Assembly: GCF_022664435.1 (NCBI RefSeq)
Contig: NZ_JAKREU010000001.1
Span: 248,001-312,000, forward strand
Source: Sphingomonas panni
Lineage (GTDB): Bacteria; Pseudomonadota; Alphaproteobacteria; Sphingomonadales; Sphingomonadaceae
Reading direction: 5' to 3'
DNA: 64,000 nucleotides
Each line of letters starts with the position of its first letter. Position 1 is the stretch's first letter. Below, one piece after another: positions 43,211-52,515 of this stretch. A program made the position numbers and the translations under genes. The notes under the pieces were generated by a model, which had not been told where the DNA came from, did no database searches, and saw nothing but the letters and a program-made list of their open reading frames with translations.

Positions 43211-44592
43211 GAGCGGTCACTTTCGGAAAGGTTGACGGAAGAACCGGAGCCGTGGCTGTCGCCGGAGCGGACGGCATGGGCTGTCATGGTGGTGCCGTGG
43301 TTCATGGCTTGCCGGCGCTGCATCCGCTGCGCCCAAGCCGGGGGACCATCGGGGGAAGTCGGCGGCGCGGCTGCCGGGGCGGCGCTCGCGCCGCCGACCA
43401 TGCCCATGGAAGACGTGCCGCCCGTCGCACCGAAGCCGGCGTGCACGCCATCGGCGAAGCTGGACTTTACGCTTTCGCTTGCTTGGGATGTTGCGCTGGA
43501 GGCCGCGCGCTTGAGTGGCGAGATGGCGGCCGAGCCTGCGGCGCGTGCAACACCGCCAAGGCCGGAAGCGACACCGGCCGCGCCGGACTGGCCGAGCGAG
43601 CCGAGGCTATAGGCAGCGGTCGCCGCTCCCGCGGCCGTCGCGCAGCCGCGAACGGCCGCGGCTCCACCGGACAGGGCAGCAGCGCCGCCCTTCGCGGCAA
43701 GCATGGCCCCGCCACCGGCCGCCGCGCCGCCCGCAAGCACCATGCCGCCAGCAGCGAGGCCGGTGCCCACGGCTGCGCCCGCCCCGAGCTGGGGGCCGCC
43801 CGAGACGATGCCGTTGGCGATGCCGGGGCCGAAGATGCCGAGGCCGAGCAGCGACAGCGCGGCGAGCACAATCGCCATGGCGTCGTCGATGGTCGGGGTC
43901 GCCCCGCCGAAACCGGCCGTGAATTGCGAAAACAAGGTGCTGCCGATGCCGATGATGACGGCGAGCACCAAGACCTTGATGCCGGAGGACACCACGTTGC
44001 CCAAGACCTTCTCGGCCATGAAGGCGGTCTTGCCGAAAAGGCCGAAGGGGATGAGGACGAAGCCGGCAAGCGTGGTCAGCTTGAACTCGATCAGGGTCAC
44101 GAAAAGCTGGATGGCGAGGATGAAGAAGGCCAGCACCACCAGCGCCCATGCGAACAGCAGGCACGCGATCTGGATGAAGTTCTCGAAAAAGGCGATCCAG
44201 CCCATCAGGTCGGAAATGGAATCGAGCAGCGGGCGGCCGGCGTCGAGGCCGGTCTGCGCGACGCGGCCCGGCCGCATCAGATCGGTGACGGAAAAGCCGG
44301 TGCCCGACGCCATGAGGCCGAGGCCGGCGAAGCTCTCGAAGACGATGCGGGCGAGGTTGTTCCAATTGCTGATGATGTAGGCGAAGACGCCCACAAACAG
44401 GGTCTTCTTGACCAGCCGCGCGATAATGTCGTCATCCGCGCCCCATGCCCAAAAGAGCGCGGCGAGCGTCACGTCGATGACAATGAGCGTCGTGGCGATG
44501 AAGGCGACCTCGCCGCCGAGCAGGCCGAACCCGCTGTCGATGTAGGACGTGAATACGCCGAGGAAATTGTCGATGACGCCCGTGTTGCCCAT
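43207..44592 (-). CDS. trbL: TrbL, VirB6-like polytopic inner-membrane protein
   Basis: A 461-aa multi-span protein with at least five hydrophobic helices (for example GGEVAFIATTLIVIDVTLAALFWAW, FVGVFAYIISNWN, LFVTLIEFKLTTLAGFVLIPFGLF). The Gly/Ala/Ser-rich C-terminal third (MVLAGGAAAGGGAMLAAKGG...) is low complexity, as usual for TrbL/VirB6. It is part of the inner-membrane DNA channel. It starts two bases after the TrbK-like gene's stop. Confidence 0.94.
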   Translation of the reverse strand: MGNTGVIDNFLGVFTSYIDSGFGLLGGEVAFIATTLIVIDVTLAALFWAWGADDDIIARLVKKTLFVGVFAYIISNWNNLARIVFESFAGLGLMASGTGFSVTDLMRPGRVAQTGLDAGRPLLDSISDLMGWIAFFENFIQIACLLFAWALVVLAFFILAIQLFVTLIEFKLTTLAGFVLIPFGLFGKTAFMAEKVLGNVVSSGIKVLVLAVIIGIGSTLFSQFTAGFGGATPTIDDAMAIVLAALSLLGLGIFGPGIANGIVSGGPQLGAGAAVGTGLAAGGMVLAGGAAAGGGAMLAAKGGAAALSGGAAAVRGCATAAGAATAAYSLGSLGQSGAAGVASGLGGVARAAGSAAISPLKRAASSATSQASESVKSSFADGVHAGFGATGGTSSMGMVGGASAAPAAAPPTSPDGPPAWAQRMQRRQAMNHGTTMTAHAVRSGDSHGSGSSVNLSESDRS

Positions 44593-44594
44593 GG

Positions 44595-44861
44595 TCAGCG
44601 CGCCTCGCTGCGATCACGGCCGAGGAAGCGGTCGCGGGATTCGGCCCATGCGGCGAGGCAGTCGGCATCGCTGGCGGCTGCCTCGCCGAGCTGCTGGCAG
44701 CGGCGCAAGGTTTCGCGCAGGGGATCGGCTGGCGGCTGGAAGGCCGAGGCCGGGGGCGGCGCGGAAGGTTCATCCTTCCGCGCCATGTCGATTGCGGTCG
44801 CCGTGACGGCGATGGCGATGAACACCACGGCCCCGAGCCGGGCCAGCATCTTGCCGTCCAT
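44595..44861 (-). CDS. TrbK-alt-type small conjugation protein
   Basis: An 88-aa protein with one N-terminal hydrophobic segment (LARLGAVVFIAIAVTATAID) and two cysteines in RRCQQLGEAAASDADCLAAWAESRDRFLGR. It sits between trbJ and trbL, where the putative entry-exclusion TrbK-alt usually lies. Entry exclusion would block uptake of a second copy; not proven. Confidence 0.8.
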   Translation of the reverse strand: MDGKMLARLGAVVFIAIAVTATAIDMARKDEPSAPPPASAFQPPADPLRETLRRCQQLGEAAASDADCLAAWAESRDRFLGRDRSEAR

Positions 44862-44875
44862 GGCGAGCCTCCCGG

Positions 44876-45652
44876 TCAGTTGTTGCCGTTGTTGAACATC
44901 TGCGCGTTGCCCGGCTGGTATCCGCTGCCCGGCGTGAGGAAGCGGCGACGCTGCTCGCGGCCCTGTTCGGCGGCGGTCGCGCGCTCGGCCTCGGTCAGCG
45001 CATCGGCCCGCCCGTTCGCCGAGATGAGCGCAATCAGGTCGGAAAGCTGCTGCGACTGGAGGGCAAGGAGCTGGTTGCCGGCCTGCGTGGCTTGCAGCGC
45101 GCCGGTCGCGCCTTGGCTCTGGCCGACAAGCGCGGCCATCTCGGCGCGATTGCTGTCGATATTGCCGACGACGCCAGCCTGCACGCGCATGGCGTCCTGC
45201 AAACCGCCAACCGTATTTCCCCAACGGCCGCGCGCGTCGGCGACAAGCTGGGCGTCGGTCGCCGAAAGCGAGACATTGCCGTATTGGCTCTGGAACGCTT
45301 GGTCGATCTGGCCGACCTCGAACGCGAGATTTTGGGCCTGCCCGAGAAGCTGCTGCGTGCGCTGGACGTTCTGCTGGAGCTGCTGGAGCGAGCTATGCGG
45401 TAGGCTCGCAAGGTTGCGGGCCTGATTGATGAGCATCTGCGCCTCGTTCTGGAGGCTGGTGATCTGGTTATTGATCTGTTCGAGCGTGCGCGCTGCCGTG
45501 AGGACGTTCTGCGCGTAGTTGCTCGGGTCATAGACGATGCGGCCGAAGCCGAATTGCGCATGGGCCGGGCCTGCCAGCATGGGCGAAAGCGCGACGGGCA
45601 CGGCGAGCGCCAGCGCAAGGGCCGAGGCCCCGACGATCTTGGGATAGGTCAT
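44876..45652 (-). CDS. trbJ: TrbJ, VirB5-like pilus/adhesion protein
   Basis: A 258-aa exported protein (signal to about residue 33, AGPAHAQFGFG), then a long helical body (VYDPSNYAQNVLTAARTLEQINNQITSLQNEAQMLINQARNL and QLLALQSQQLSDLIALI). The FGRIVYDPSNYAQN start of the mature chain is diagnostic for TrbJ. It forms a minor pilus or adhesin part and overlaps trbE by 4 bases. Confidence 0.94.
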   Translation of the reverse strand: MTYPKIVGASALALALAVPVALSPMLAGPAHAQFGFGRIVYDPSNYAQNVLTAARTLEQINNQITSLQNEAQMLINQARNLASLPHSSLQQLQQNVQRTQQLLGQAQNLAFEVGQIDQAFQSQYGNVSLSATDAQLVADARGRWGNTVGGLQDAMRVQAGVVGNIDSNRAEMAALVGQSQGATGALQATQAGNQLLALQSQQLSDLIALISANGRADALTEAERATAAEQGREQRRRFLTPGSGYQPGNAQMFNNGNN

Positions 45653-48141
45653 GGAAGAATCTCCTGTGTGGGGTGGGTATCGAGCCGGGCCGGCGCGGCG
45701 GATTCCGGCCGGTCGGCAAGGTTGGTGAGGTTCGGGATCAGGTCGGCCGCCCACTCGACGCCGCGATGGCGTAGCCAGCCGGCGAGGAAACCGGCGCGGC
45801 CGTGCTCGGCATGGATGCGCGCGATTTCGGTCTGGTCGGATTTGGAGGATGCGGCGCAGAGCGCGAGGCCGACTTCGGACAGGCCAAGCTCGAACAGGCG
45901 ATTGCCCCTGCGGCTTTGGCAGTAATAATCCCGCTTGGGCGTGGCCCGTGCGAGGATTTCGATCTGCCTGTCATTGAGGCCGAAGCGGCGATAGATGGCC
46001 GTGATCTGCGGCTCGATGGCGCGCTCGTTCGGCAGCAAGAGCCGCGTCGGGCAGCTATCGATAATCGCGGGCGCGATGTTGCTGCCGTCGATGTCGGACA
46101 GGCTTTGCGTGGCGAAGATGACGCTGGCGTTCTTCTTGCGCAGCGTTTTCAGCCATTCGCGGAGCTGGCCGGCGAAACCCTCGTCGTCGAGCGCAAGCCA
46201 ACCCTCGTCGATGATGAGCAGCGTCGGCCGCCCGTCGAGCCGGTCGCCGATACGATGGAACAGATAGGCGAGCACGGCCGGGGCCGCGCCGGTCCCGACA
46301 AGGCCCTCGATCTCGAACGCCTGCACGTCCGCCGATCCCAAACGCTCTGTCTCGGCGTCGAGCAGTCGGCCATAGGCACCGCCGACGCAGAACGGACGGA
46401 GCGCCTGTTTCAGATCGTTGGATTGCAACAGCACCGCAAGGCCGGTGATGGTCCGTTCCTCGGCGGGCGCGGAAGCGAGCGAAGTCAGCGCCGTCCAAAG
46501 GTGTTCCTTGACCTCGGGCGTGATCGCCAGCCCCTCGCGCATGAGGATGGCCGCAATCCAGTCCGCCGCCCATGCGCGTTCATAGGTGTCGTGGATGCGG
46601 GCAAGCGGCTGGAGCGAAACGGACGCCTCGTCCCCTTCCGTGAGGCCACCGCCCAAATCGTGCCAATCCCCGCCCATGGCGAGCGCGGCGGCGCGGATGC
46701 TGCCGCCGAAGTCGAAGGCGAAGACTTGGCTGGCCGCATAGCGCCGGAACTGGAGCGCCATGAGGGCGAGCAACACGCTCTTGCCCGCGCCCGTGGGGCC
46801 GACGACAAGGGTGTGGCCTACGTCGCCGACATGGAGACTTAGCCGGAACGGGGTTGAGCCTTCGGTCTTTCCAAAGAGCAAAGGGGGTGCACCGAAATGC
46901 TCGTCCCGTTCCGGCCCCGCCCACACCGCCGAAAGCGGGATCATGTGGGCGAGATTCAAAGTGCTGATGGGTGGCTGGCGGACATTCGCGTAGGCATGTC
47001 CGGGCAGGCTGCCGAGCCATGCGTCAACCGCGTTGACGGTTTCGGCCATGACGGTGAAGTCGCGGCCCTGAACGACCTTCTCGACCAGGCGCAGCTTCTC
47101 GTCGGCAAGGCGCGGGTCGGCGTCCCATACGGTGACGGTCGCCGTGACGTAGGCCATGCCCGCCACGTCCGCGCCAAGCTCCTGCAAGGCCATGTCCGCG
47201 TCGAGCGCCTTGTTGGCGGCATCGGTGTCCACAAGCGCGGACGTCTCGTTCGTCATGACCTCTTTCAGAATCGCGGCGACGCTCTTGCGCTTGGCGAACC
47301 ATTGGCGGCGGATGCGGGTCAGCAGCCGCGTGGCGTCGGTCTTGTCGAGCAGGATCGCCCGCGTGCTCCAGCGATACGGGAACGGCAGCCGGTTCATCTC
47401 GTCGAGCAGACCGGGCGTCGTCGCGGTGGGGAATCCCACGATGGTCAGGACGCGCAGATGCGCGTCGGCAAGGCGCGGCTCCAGCCCCCCGGTCAAAGGC
47501 TGGTCGGCCAACAGCGCGTCGAGGTGCATCGGCACCTCGGGCACGCGCACGCGATGGCGGTTGGTCGAAATGGTGGAATGGAGGTAGGTCAGCGTCGCGC
47601 CGTCATCCAACCAACGGCACTCCGGCATGAAGCCATCAAGCAAGGCCAGCACGCGGTCGGTGCGGTCGATGAAGCCGCGCAGCAGCTCCCACGGGTCCAC
47701 ACCCATTTTCTCCCGGCCTTCGTAAAGCCATGTCTCGGCGCGGGCCGCTTCCTCGGCAGGCGGCAGCCAGAGGAAGGTCAGGAAATAGCCCGACACAAAA
47801 TGCGCGTTCGCTTCCTCGAAACCGGCTTTCCGCTCTGCATCGACCAGCGCCGACGCGGCGTCGGGAAAGGTGCTGTCAGGATAGGTTGCGGCCTCGCTGC
47901 GCTGCGCCTCGACAAAGATGCTCCAGCCGGAGCCGAGACGGCGCACGGCGTTGTTGATGCGGCCGGCGACGGCGACCAGCTCGGCCGCGACGGCGGAATC
48001 CAGATCAGGACCGCGAAACTTCGCCGTCCTCTGAAAACTCCCGTCCTTGTTCAAGACGACGCCGGAGCCGACCAGTGCCGCCCATGGGAAATAGTCGGCG
48101 AGCCGGGTGGCGGTGCGGCGGTATTCGGCAAGGTTCATCAT
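45649..48141 (-). CDS. trbE: TrbE, VirB4-family ATPase
   Basis: An 830-aa VirB4-type ATPase that powers pilus assembly and the secretion channel. N-terminal domain (MNLAEYRRTATRLADYFPWAALVGSGVVLNKDGSFQRTAKFRG). C-terminal ATPase with Walker A VVGPTGAGKSVL (about 465) and Walker B TLLIIDEGWLALDD, and NASVIFATQSLSDID. The start is the first of two tandem ATGs, spaced after GGAGG. Cytoplasmic face of the inner membrane. Complete. Confidence 0.95.
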   Translation of the reverse strand: MMNLAEYRRTATRLADYFPWAALVGSGVVLNKDGSFQRTAKFRGPDLDSAVAAELVAVAGRINNAVRRLGSGWSIFVEAQRSEAATYPDSTFPDAASALVDAERKAGFEEANAHFVSGYFLTFLWLPPAEEAARAETWLYEGREKMGVDPWELLRGFIDRTDRVLALLDGFMPECRWLDDGATLTYLHSTISTNRHRVRVPEVPMHLDALLADQPLTGGLEPRLADAHLRVLTIVGFPTATTPGLLDEMNRLPFPYRWSTRAILLDKTDATRLLTRIRRQWFAKRKSVAAILKEVMTNETSALVDTDAANKALDADMALQELGADVAGMAYVTATVTVWDADPRLADEKLRLVEKVVQGRDFTVMAETVNAVDAWLGSLPGHAYANVRQPPISTLNLAHMIPLSAVWAGPERDEHFGAPPLLFGKTEGSTPFRLSLHVGDVGHTLVVGPTGAGKSVLLALMALQFRRYAASQVFAFDFGGSIRAAALAMGGDWHDLGGGLTEGDEASVSLQPLARIHDTYERAWAADWIAAILMREGLAITPEVKEHLWTALTSLASAPAEERTITGLAVLLQSNDLKQALRPFCVGGAYGRLLDAETERLGSADVQAFEIEGLVGTGAAPAVLAYLFHRIGDRLDGRPTLLIIDEGWLALDDEGFAGQLREWLKTLRKKNASVIFATQSLSDIDGSNIAPAIIDSCPTRLLLPNERAIEPQITAIYRRFGLNDRQIEILARATPKRDYYCQSRRGNRLFELGLSEVGLALCAASSKSDQTEIARIHAEHGRAGFLAGWLRHRGVEWAADLIPNLTNLADRPESAAPARLDTHPTQEILP

Positions 48142-48154
48142 CGACGCGCCTCCC

Positions 48155-48436
48155 TCAAACCGCCAGATGACCGGGGATGCGGAGATGCCGCCGCCCGACC
48201 TCGACAAAGAGGGGATCGCGCTTTGCCGCCCACACGGCCGCGAAATGGCCGATAGCCCAAATGGCGATGCCGACCAGCCAGAGGCGCAGGCCGAGGCCCA
48301 CGGCCCCGGCCAGCGTTCCGTTCATGATGGCGATGGAGCGCGGTGCGCCGCCGAGCAGGATATGCTCGGTCAGCGCCCGGTGGACCGGGATAGAGAATCC
48401 CGGCACCGCGTCGAGTTGTTCAAGGCCGCCCGCCAT
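48155..48436 (-). CDS. trbD: TrbD, VirB3-like membrane protein
   Basis: A 93-aa VirB3-type protein with GFSIPVHRALTEHILLGGAPRSIAIMNG and a membrane span (about 45-72, AVGLGLRLWLVGIAIWAIGHFAAVWA), ending DPLFVEVGRRHLRIPGHL. The DP.FV.V pattern is typical of VirB3/TrbD. The first base of its start overlaps the trbC stop. Confidence 0.93.
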   Translation of the reverse strand: MAGGLEQLDAVPGFSIPVHRALTEHILLGGAPRSIAIMNGTLAGAVGLGLRLWLVGIAIWAIGHFAAVWAAKRDPLFVEVGRRHLRIPGHLAV

Positions 48437-48768
48437 CAGATGAGCGCCCCGCCGCCGAACGAGAAGAACGACAGGAAGAAGCTCGACGCCGCGAAGGCGA
48501 TGGACAGGCCGAACACAATCTGGATCAGCTTGCGAAAGCCGCCGCCCGTATCGCCGAAGGCCAAAGTCAGGCCGGTTACGATGATGATGATGACGGCGAT
48601 GATCTTGGCAACCGGGCCCTCGATGGACTGGAGGATTTGCTGCAACGGCTGTTCCCATGGCATCGACGAACCGGACGCATGGGCGGCCGGGGCGAGCATG
48701 AGGCTGATGGCAAGGGTGGATGCGGCGGTCGCGGCGAAGCGATAGCCGCGCGTGAGCGTGCGGATCAT
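48436..48768 (-). CDS. trbC: TrbC, VirB2-like pilin
   Basis: A 110-aa pilin precursor. Signal region (RFAATAASTLAISLMLAPAAHASG), then two hydrophobic helices (VAKIIAVIIIIVTGLTLAF and LIQIVFGLSIAFAASSFFLSFFSFGGG). MPWEQPLQQILQSIEGPVAK is the conserved VirB2/TrbC start. It forms the conjugative pilus after processing, possibly by the TraF-like peptidase at 58630. Overlaps trbB by 4 bases. Confidence 0.94.
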   Translation of the reverse strand: MIRTLTRGYRFAATAASTLAISLMLAPAAHASGSSMPWEQPLQQILQSIEGPVAKIIAVIIIIVTGLTLAFGDTGGGFRKLIQIVFGLSIAFAASSFFLSFFSFGGGALI

Positions 48769-49760
48769 GAAGATTCTCCTGTGCTGGTGGGGATTGCCGA
48801 AGGGATAGGATGCGTGATGCGGTAGTCGCCGTCCGGCCCCAGCCCCTCGACGCGGGCAAGCTCGGCCAGCCGGCGCGCGGAACCGCGCCCGGAAAGGACG
48901 GCAACTAGGTTGATGGTCTCGGCGATCAGCGCGCGCGGGACAGTGACGACAGCCTCTTGAATGAGCTGTTCAAGGCGACGGAGCGCACCGATGCCCGTGC
49001 CGGCATGGATGGTTCCGATCCCGCCCGGATGGCCGGTGCCCCACGCTTTCAGAAGGTCGAGGGCTTCCGATCCGCGCACCTCACCGATGGGGATGCGGTC
49101 GGGGCGCAGGCGCAGCGAGGACCGGACCAGATCGGAAAGCGTCGCCACGCCGTCTTTCGTCCGCATGGCGACAAGGTTGGGCGCGGCGCATTGCAGCTCG
49201 CGGGTGTCTTCGATGATGACGACACGATCCGCGCCCTTGGCGACCTCGGCGAGCAGCGCATTGGTCAGGGTGGTTTTGCCGGTGCTGGTGCCGCCCGCGA
49301 CAAGGATGTTGGCGCGGGCTGCGACGGCTTCGCGCAACGCTTCCGCCTGATCGGCGGACATGATGCCGGCGGCCACATAGTCGTCGAGCGTGAACACCGC
49401 GACGGCGGGCTTGCGGATGGCGAAGGTGGGGGCAGCGACCACGGGCGGCAAAAGGCCCTCGAACCTCTCGCCGCTCTCCGGCAGTTCGGCCGAGACGTGC
49501 GGGCTGCGGGCATGAACTTCCGCGCCGACATGATGCGCGACCAGCCGCACGATGCGTTCGCCATCGGCGGCAGACAGCCGTTCGCCCGTGTCGGAAAGCC
49601 CTTCGGACAGCCGATCCACCCAAAGGCGGCCGTCCGGGTTCAGCATAACCTCGACCACGGCCGGGTCTTCGAGCAGCCGGGCGATTGCGGGGCCGAGCGC
49701 GGTGCGCAACATGCGCGCGCCGCGCTGGATCGCTTCCTGTCTGTGGTGGTTGGTGGTCAT
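48765..49760 (-). CDS. trbB: TrbB, VirB11-family ATPase
   Basis: A 331-aa secretion ATPase. Walker [12 protein letters not shown] (about 156-166), the Asp box and [22 protein letters not shown], Walker B-like [13 protein letters not shown], and the His box [14 protein letters not shown]. It drives pilus assembly. It is the first gene of the trb run, with its own upstream region of 145 bp that contains the 14-bp motif at 49885. Complete. Confidence 0.95.
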   Translation of the reverse strand: MTTNHHRQEAIQRGARMLRTALGPAIARLLEDPAVVEVMLNPDGRLWVDRLSEGLSDTGERLSAADGERIVRLVAHHVGAEVHARSPHVSAELPESGERFEGLLPPVVAAPTFAIRKPAVAVFTLDDYVAAGIMSADQAEALREAVAARANILVAGGTSTGKTTLTNALLAEVAKGADRVVIIEDTRELQCAAPNLVAMRTKDGVATLSDLVRSSLRLRPDRIPIGEVRGSEALDLLKAWGTGHPGGIGTIHAGTGIGALRRLEQLIQEAVVTVPRALIAETINLVAVLSGRGSARRLAELARVEGLGPDGDYRITHPIPSAIPTSTGESS

Positions 49761-49884
49761 GTCGGCCCCGGCTTCTGGCGGGGCGCAACAGGCGGTCCCC
49801 GGACGGGGTCGATTAAGAAAGCCCGGAATTGGGCCGGTTCAACAAGTATCTAAGCGACGGCGGCAATCGGCGGCGAACGGCGGT

Positions 49885-49898
49885 AAATAGGACGGGTC
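49885..49898 (-). promoter_or_regulatory. Shared 14-bp motif upstream of trbB
   Basis: On the minus strand it reads GACCCGTCCTATTT followed by ACCGCCG. An identical 14-mer with a similar tail is at 52492-52505. It lies about 125 bp before trbB. Likely promoter or operator element controlling the transfer genes; the function is inferred from reuse and position only. Confidence 0.5.
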
Positions 49899-49905
49899 CG
49901 AATAC

Positions 49906-50385
49906 TTACTCTTGATCGCCGTTGCTCTCGGATTCGTCCGGCAACGGATCGTCGGGAAGTGAGTCGAGGTCACGCGACAGCTCTTTGAGGAACCTGTCGC
50001 CGGTCGCCAGACGCCGGCCGAGATTCTGCATGAAGCCCTCGAACCGCTCCGCACCTTTTGCACGGGCTGCGGATTGCGCGGCTCCCGTAAGCGGCGGCGT
50101 GATGGTCATCCAGAAGTGGATGAACTGCGCGACCGTCTCGCCGAGGACGGCGAGATCTAGGTCGAGCTTGTCGATCTGGCGGCCGAGCTTGTCCAAGCGG
50201 CGAGACATGGCGGCTTCAAGCTGGTCGTCGGCATCGCCGGACAGGTAGGACATGACCGCCGCCTCCACGATGGCGGATTTTGAGAAATTGCGGCGCAGCG
50301 CCACCGAGCGGCGCAGCGCCATTGCCTCGATCTGCGGAATGAGCGCGGGGTCGAAATAGATATTCAGGCGGCTTCTGGTTGCCAT
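49906..50385 (-). CDS. CopG/RHH-type accessory conjugation protein
   Basis: A 159-aa protein starting with a ribbon-helix-helix domain (RSRLNIYFDPALIPQIEAMALRRSVALRRNFSKSAIVEAAVMSYLSG) and a helical tail (LEAAMSRRLDKLGRQIDKLDLDLAVLGETVAQFIHFW). It lies next to traG; in these ICEs the CopG protein is thought to bind oriT/promoter DNA and help the relaxosome. The start at 50385, 11 bases into the end of traG, is preferred over 50415 as it matches the RHH strand. Confidence 0.88.
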   Translation of the reverse strand: MATRSRLNIYFDPALIPQIEAMALRRSVALRRNFSKSAIVEAAVMSYLSGDADDQLEAAMSRRLDKLGRQIDKLDLDLAVLGETVAQFIHFWMTITPPLTGAAQSAARAKGAERFEGFMQNLGRRLATGDRFLKELSRDLDSLPDDPLPDESESNGDQE

Positions 50386-50395
50386 GAGCGTATCC

Positions 50396-52384
50396 TCAAA
50401 GGTCGATTCCGTCATCGGGGTTCAGCGCCACTTGCCGCGCCACCATCCTCATGCGCTGGCGCATGGCGCGGGCCTTGGCCGCGTCAACGTCCGGCTCGTC
50501 GTCCAGAAACTCGAACTCCTGTTCGGGCGACGGCGGCGGCGTGACGATTTCCTCTTGGCTTGGCAATTCCGGCTCGCGGCGGATGCCGGCATTGGCCGGA
50601 TCGCCATCGGCCCCGTCTGCGGCGGCCGGCGCGGAATGGCTTTCCGCCGCGACCACGCGGCCGGACCAATCATCGGCGGATAGGCCGGGCGCCAGCGGAG
50701 CGGCGACCAGATCGGGCGGGGTCAGGATGCGTTCCTGAAACCGCGCGTCCTCGTAGTAGCGGGCCTTGGTGGCGCGGATCGGCGGCGTGCCAGCGACCAT
50801 GACAATTTCATCGGTCGGCGGAAGCTGCATGATCTCGCCCGGCGTGAGCAGCGGCCGCGCCGTCTCCTGCCGCGACACCATCAAGTGACCTAACCACGGG
50901 GCCAATCTGTGCCCGGCGTAGTTGGTAGAATCGCGCAGCTCGGTTGCGGTGCCGAGTGCGTCACTCACCCGCTTGGCGGTGCGCTCGTCGTTGGTGGCGA
51001 AGCTGACGCGGACATGGCAGTTGTCGAGGATCGCGTTGTTCGGCCCATAGGCGCGCTCGATCTGATTGAGGCTCTGCGCGATCAGGAAGCCTTTGAGGCC
51101 GTAGCCCGCCATGAAGGCCAACGCGGACTCAAAAAAATCGAGGCGGCCGAGTGCTGGAAACTCGTCCAGCATCAACAGCAGCCGATGCCGCTTGCCAGAG
51201 GTGGTCAGTTCCTCGGTCAACCGCCTGCCGATCTGGTTGAGGATCAGCCGGATGAGCGGCTTGGTGCGGTTTATGTCGGACGGCGGCACGACCAGATAGA
51301 GCGTGACGGGCTGGCGGCTGCCGACAAGATCGGCAATGCGCCAGTCGCAACGCGCCGTCACGCGCGCCACCACGGGATCGCGGTAGAGGCCAAGAAAGGA
51401 CATGGCCGTGCTCAACACGCCCGACCGTTCGTTCTCGGATTTGTTCAACAGCTCGCGGGCCGACGACGAGATGACGGGATGAACGCCTGCTTCGCCGAGA
51501 TGCGCCGTTTCCATCATCGCGCGAAGCGTCGCTTCGACAGGGCGGCGCGGGTCGGACAGGAAGTTGGCGACGCCCGCCAAGGTCTTGTCCTTCTCCGCAT
51601 AGAGAACATGCAGGATCGCGCCGACAAGCAGGCTGTGGCTGGTCTTTTCCCAATGGTTGCGCTTGTCGAGGCTGCCTTCGGGATCGACGAGAATATCCGC
51701 GATATTCTGAACGTCGCGGACTTCCCATTCGCCCTGCCGCACCTCCAGCAACGGATTGTAGGCCGACGATCTGGCGTTGGTCGGATCAAACAGCAGGACG
51801 CGGCCATGCTTCGCGCGAAAGCCCGCTGTCAGCGTCCAGTTTTCCCCTTTTATGTCGTGGACGATGGCGGATGCCGGCCATGTCAGCAGCGTCGGCACCA
51901 CCAATCCGACGCCCTTGCCGCTGCGCGTCGGGGCGAAGCATAGAACATGCTCGGGACCGTCATGGCGCAGATAGTCCCTGTAGTATCGGCCGAGCAGGAC
52001 GCCATCGGGGCCGAGCAATCCAGCCGCTCGGATATCCTTGTCCTCAGCCCATCGCGCCGATCCGTAGGTGGCGACGTTGCGCGCCTCCCGCGCCCTGATG
52101 ATCGACATGAGGATGGCGGTGGCGATGGCGAGGAAACCGCCTGACACCGCGATGATGCCGCCCTCCACGAAGATCGCGGGCGCATAAGCGTCGAACGAAA
52201 ACCACCACCAGAAGAAAGCGGGCGGATAATAGATCGGCAGGCCCGCCAGCTCGAACCATGGATTGCCAAGTTGTGGCTGGAAGCCAAGGCGGAAGGCAAC
52301 CCATTGCGTCGCCGCCCACATCACCACAAGAACGATGGTGAAGACGGCACCAATCTGACCCCAAAGGATTCGGCCTCCGCGCAT
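50396..52384 (-). CDS. traG: TraG/VirD4 coupling protein
   Basis: A 662-aa type IV coupling protein. Two N-terminal membrane segments (about 3-30 and 70-95), Walker A FAPTRSGKGVGLVVP and Walker B LLLMLDEFPALGRLD, then FSTNDERTAKRV-like FATNDERTAKRVSDALG. It links the relaxase-DNA complex to the Trb channel and pumps DNA. It ends 11 bases inside the CopG start. Ahead of it lies the shared 14-bp motif and then the LysR gene. Complete. Confidence 0.95.
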   Translation of the reverse strand: MRGGRILWGQIGAVFTIVLVVMWAATQWVAFRLGFQPQLGNPWFELAGLPIYYPPAFFWWWFSFDAYAPAIFVEGGIIAVSGGFLAIATAILMSIIRAREARNVATYGSARWAEDKDIRAAGLLGPDGVLLGRYYRDYLRHDGPEHVLCFAPTRSGKGVGLVVPTLLTWPASAIVHDIKGENWTLTAGFRAKHGRVLLFDPTNARSSAYNPLLEVRQGEWEVRDVQNIADILVDPEGSLDKRNHWEKTSHSLLVGAILHVLYAEKDKTLAGVANFLSDPRRPVEATLRAMMETAHLGEAGVHPVISSSARELLNKSENERSGVLSTAMSFLGLYRDPVVARVTARCDWRIADLVGSRQPVTLYLVVPPSDINRTKPLIRLILNQIGRRLTEELTTSGKRHRLLLMLDEFPALGRLDFFESALAFMAGYGLKGFLIAQSLNQIERAYGPNNAILDNCHVRVSFATNDERTAKRVSDALGTATELRDSTNYAGHRLAPWLGHLMVSRQETARPLLTPGEIMQLPPTDEIVMVAGTPPIRATKARYYEDARFQERILTPPDLVAAPLAPGLSADDWSGRVVAAESHSAPAAADGADGDPANAGIRREPELPSQEEIVTPPPSPEQEFEFLDDEPDVDAAKARAMRQRMRMVARQVALNPDDGIDL

Positions 52385-52491
52385 ACAGGCTCCAGTCGGC
52401 AAAAAAAGACGGAGCCGATCAGAGAGTAGGCAAAATCGGGACGGGCAACAGGAAAGTGGATGCCGGAGGGCTGCCGGATACTATCGGTGGC

Positions 52492-52505
52492 AAATAGGAC
52501 GGGTC
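52492..52505 (-). promoter_or_regulatory. Shared 14-bp motif upstream of traG
   Basis: The same 14-mer GACCCGTCCTATTT (minus strand) as at 49885-49898, followed by GCCACCG. It sits about 108 bp before the traG start, at the 3' edge of lysR. A common promoter or operator for transfer genes is inferred. Confidence 0.5.
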
Positions 52506-52515
52506 GCCTTTGCCT

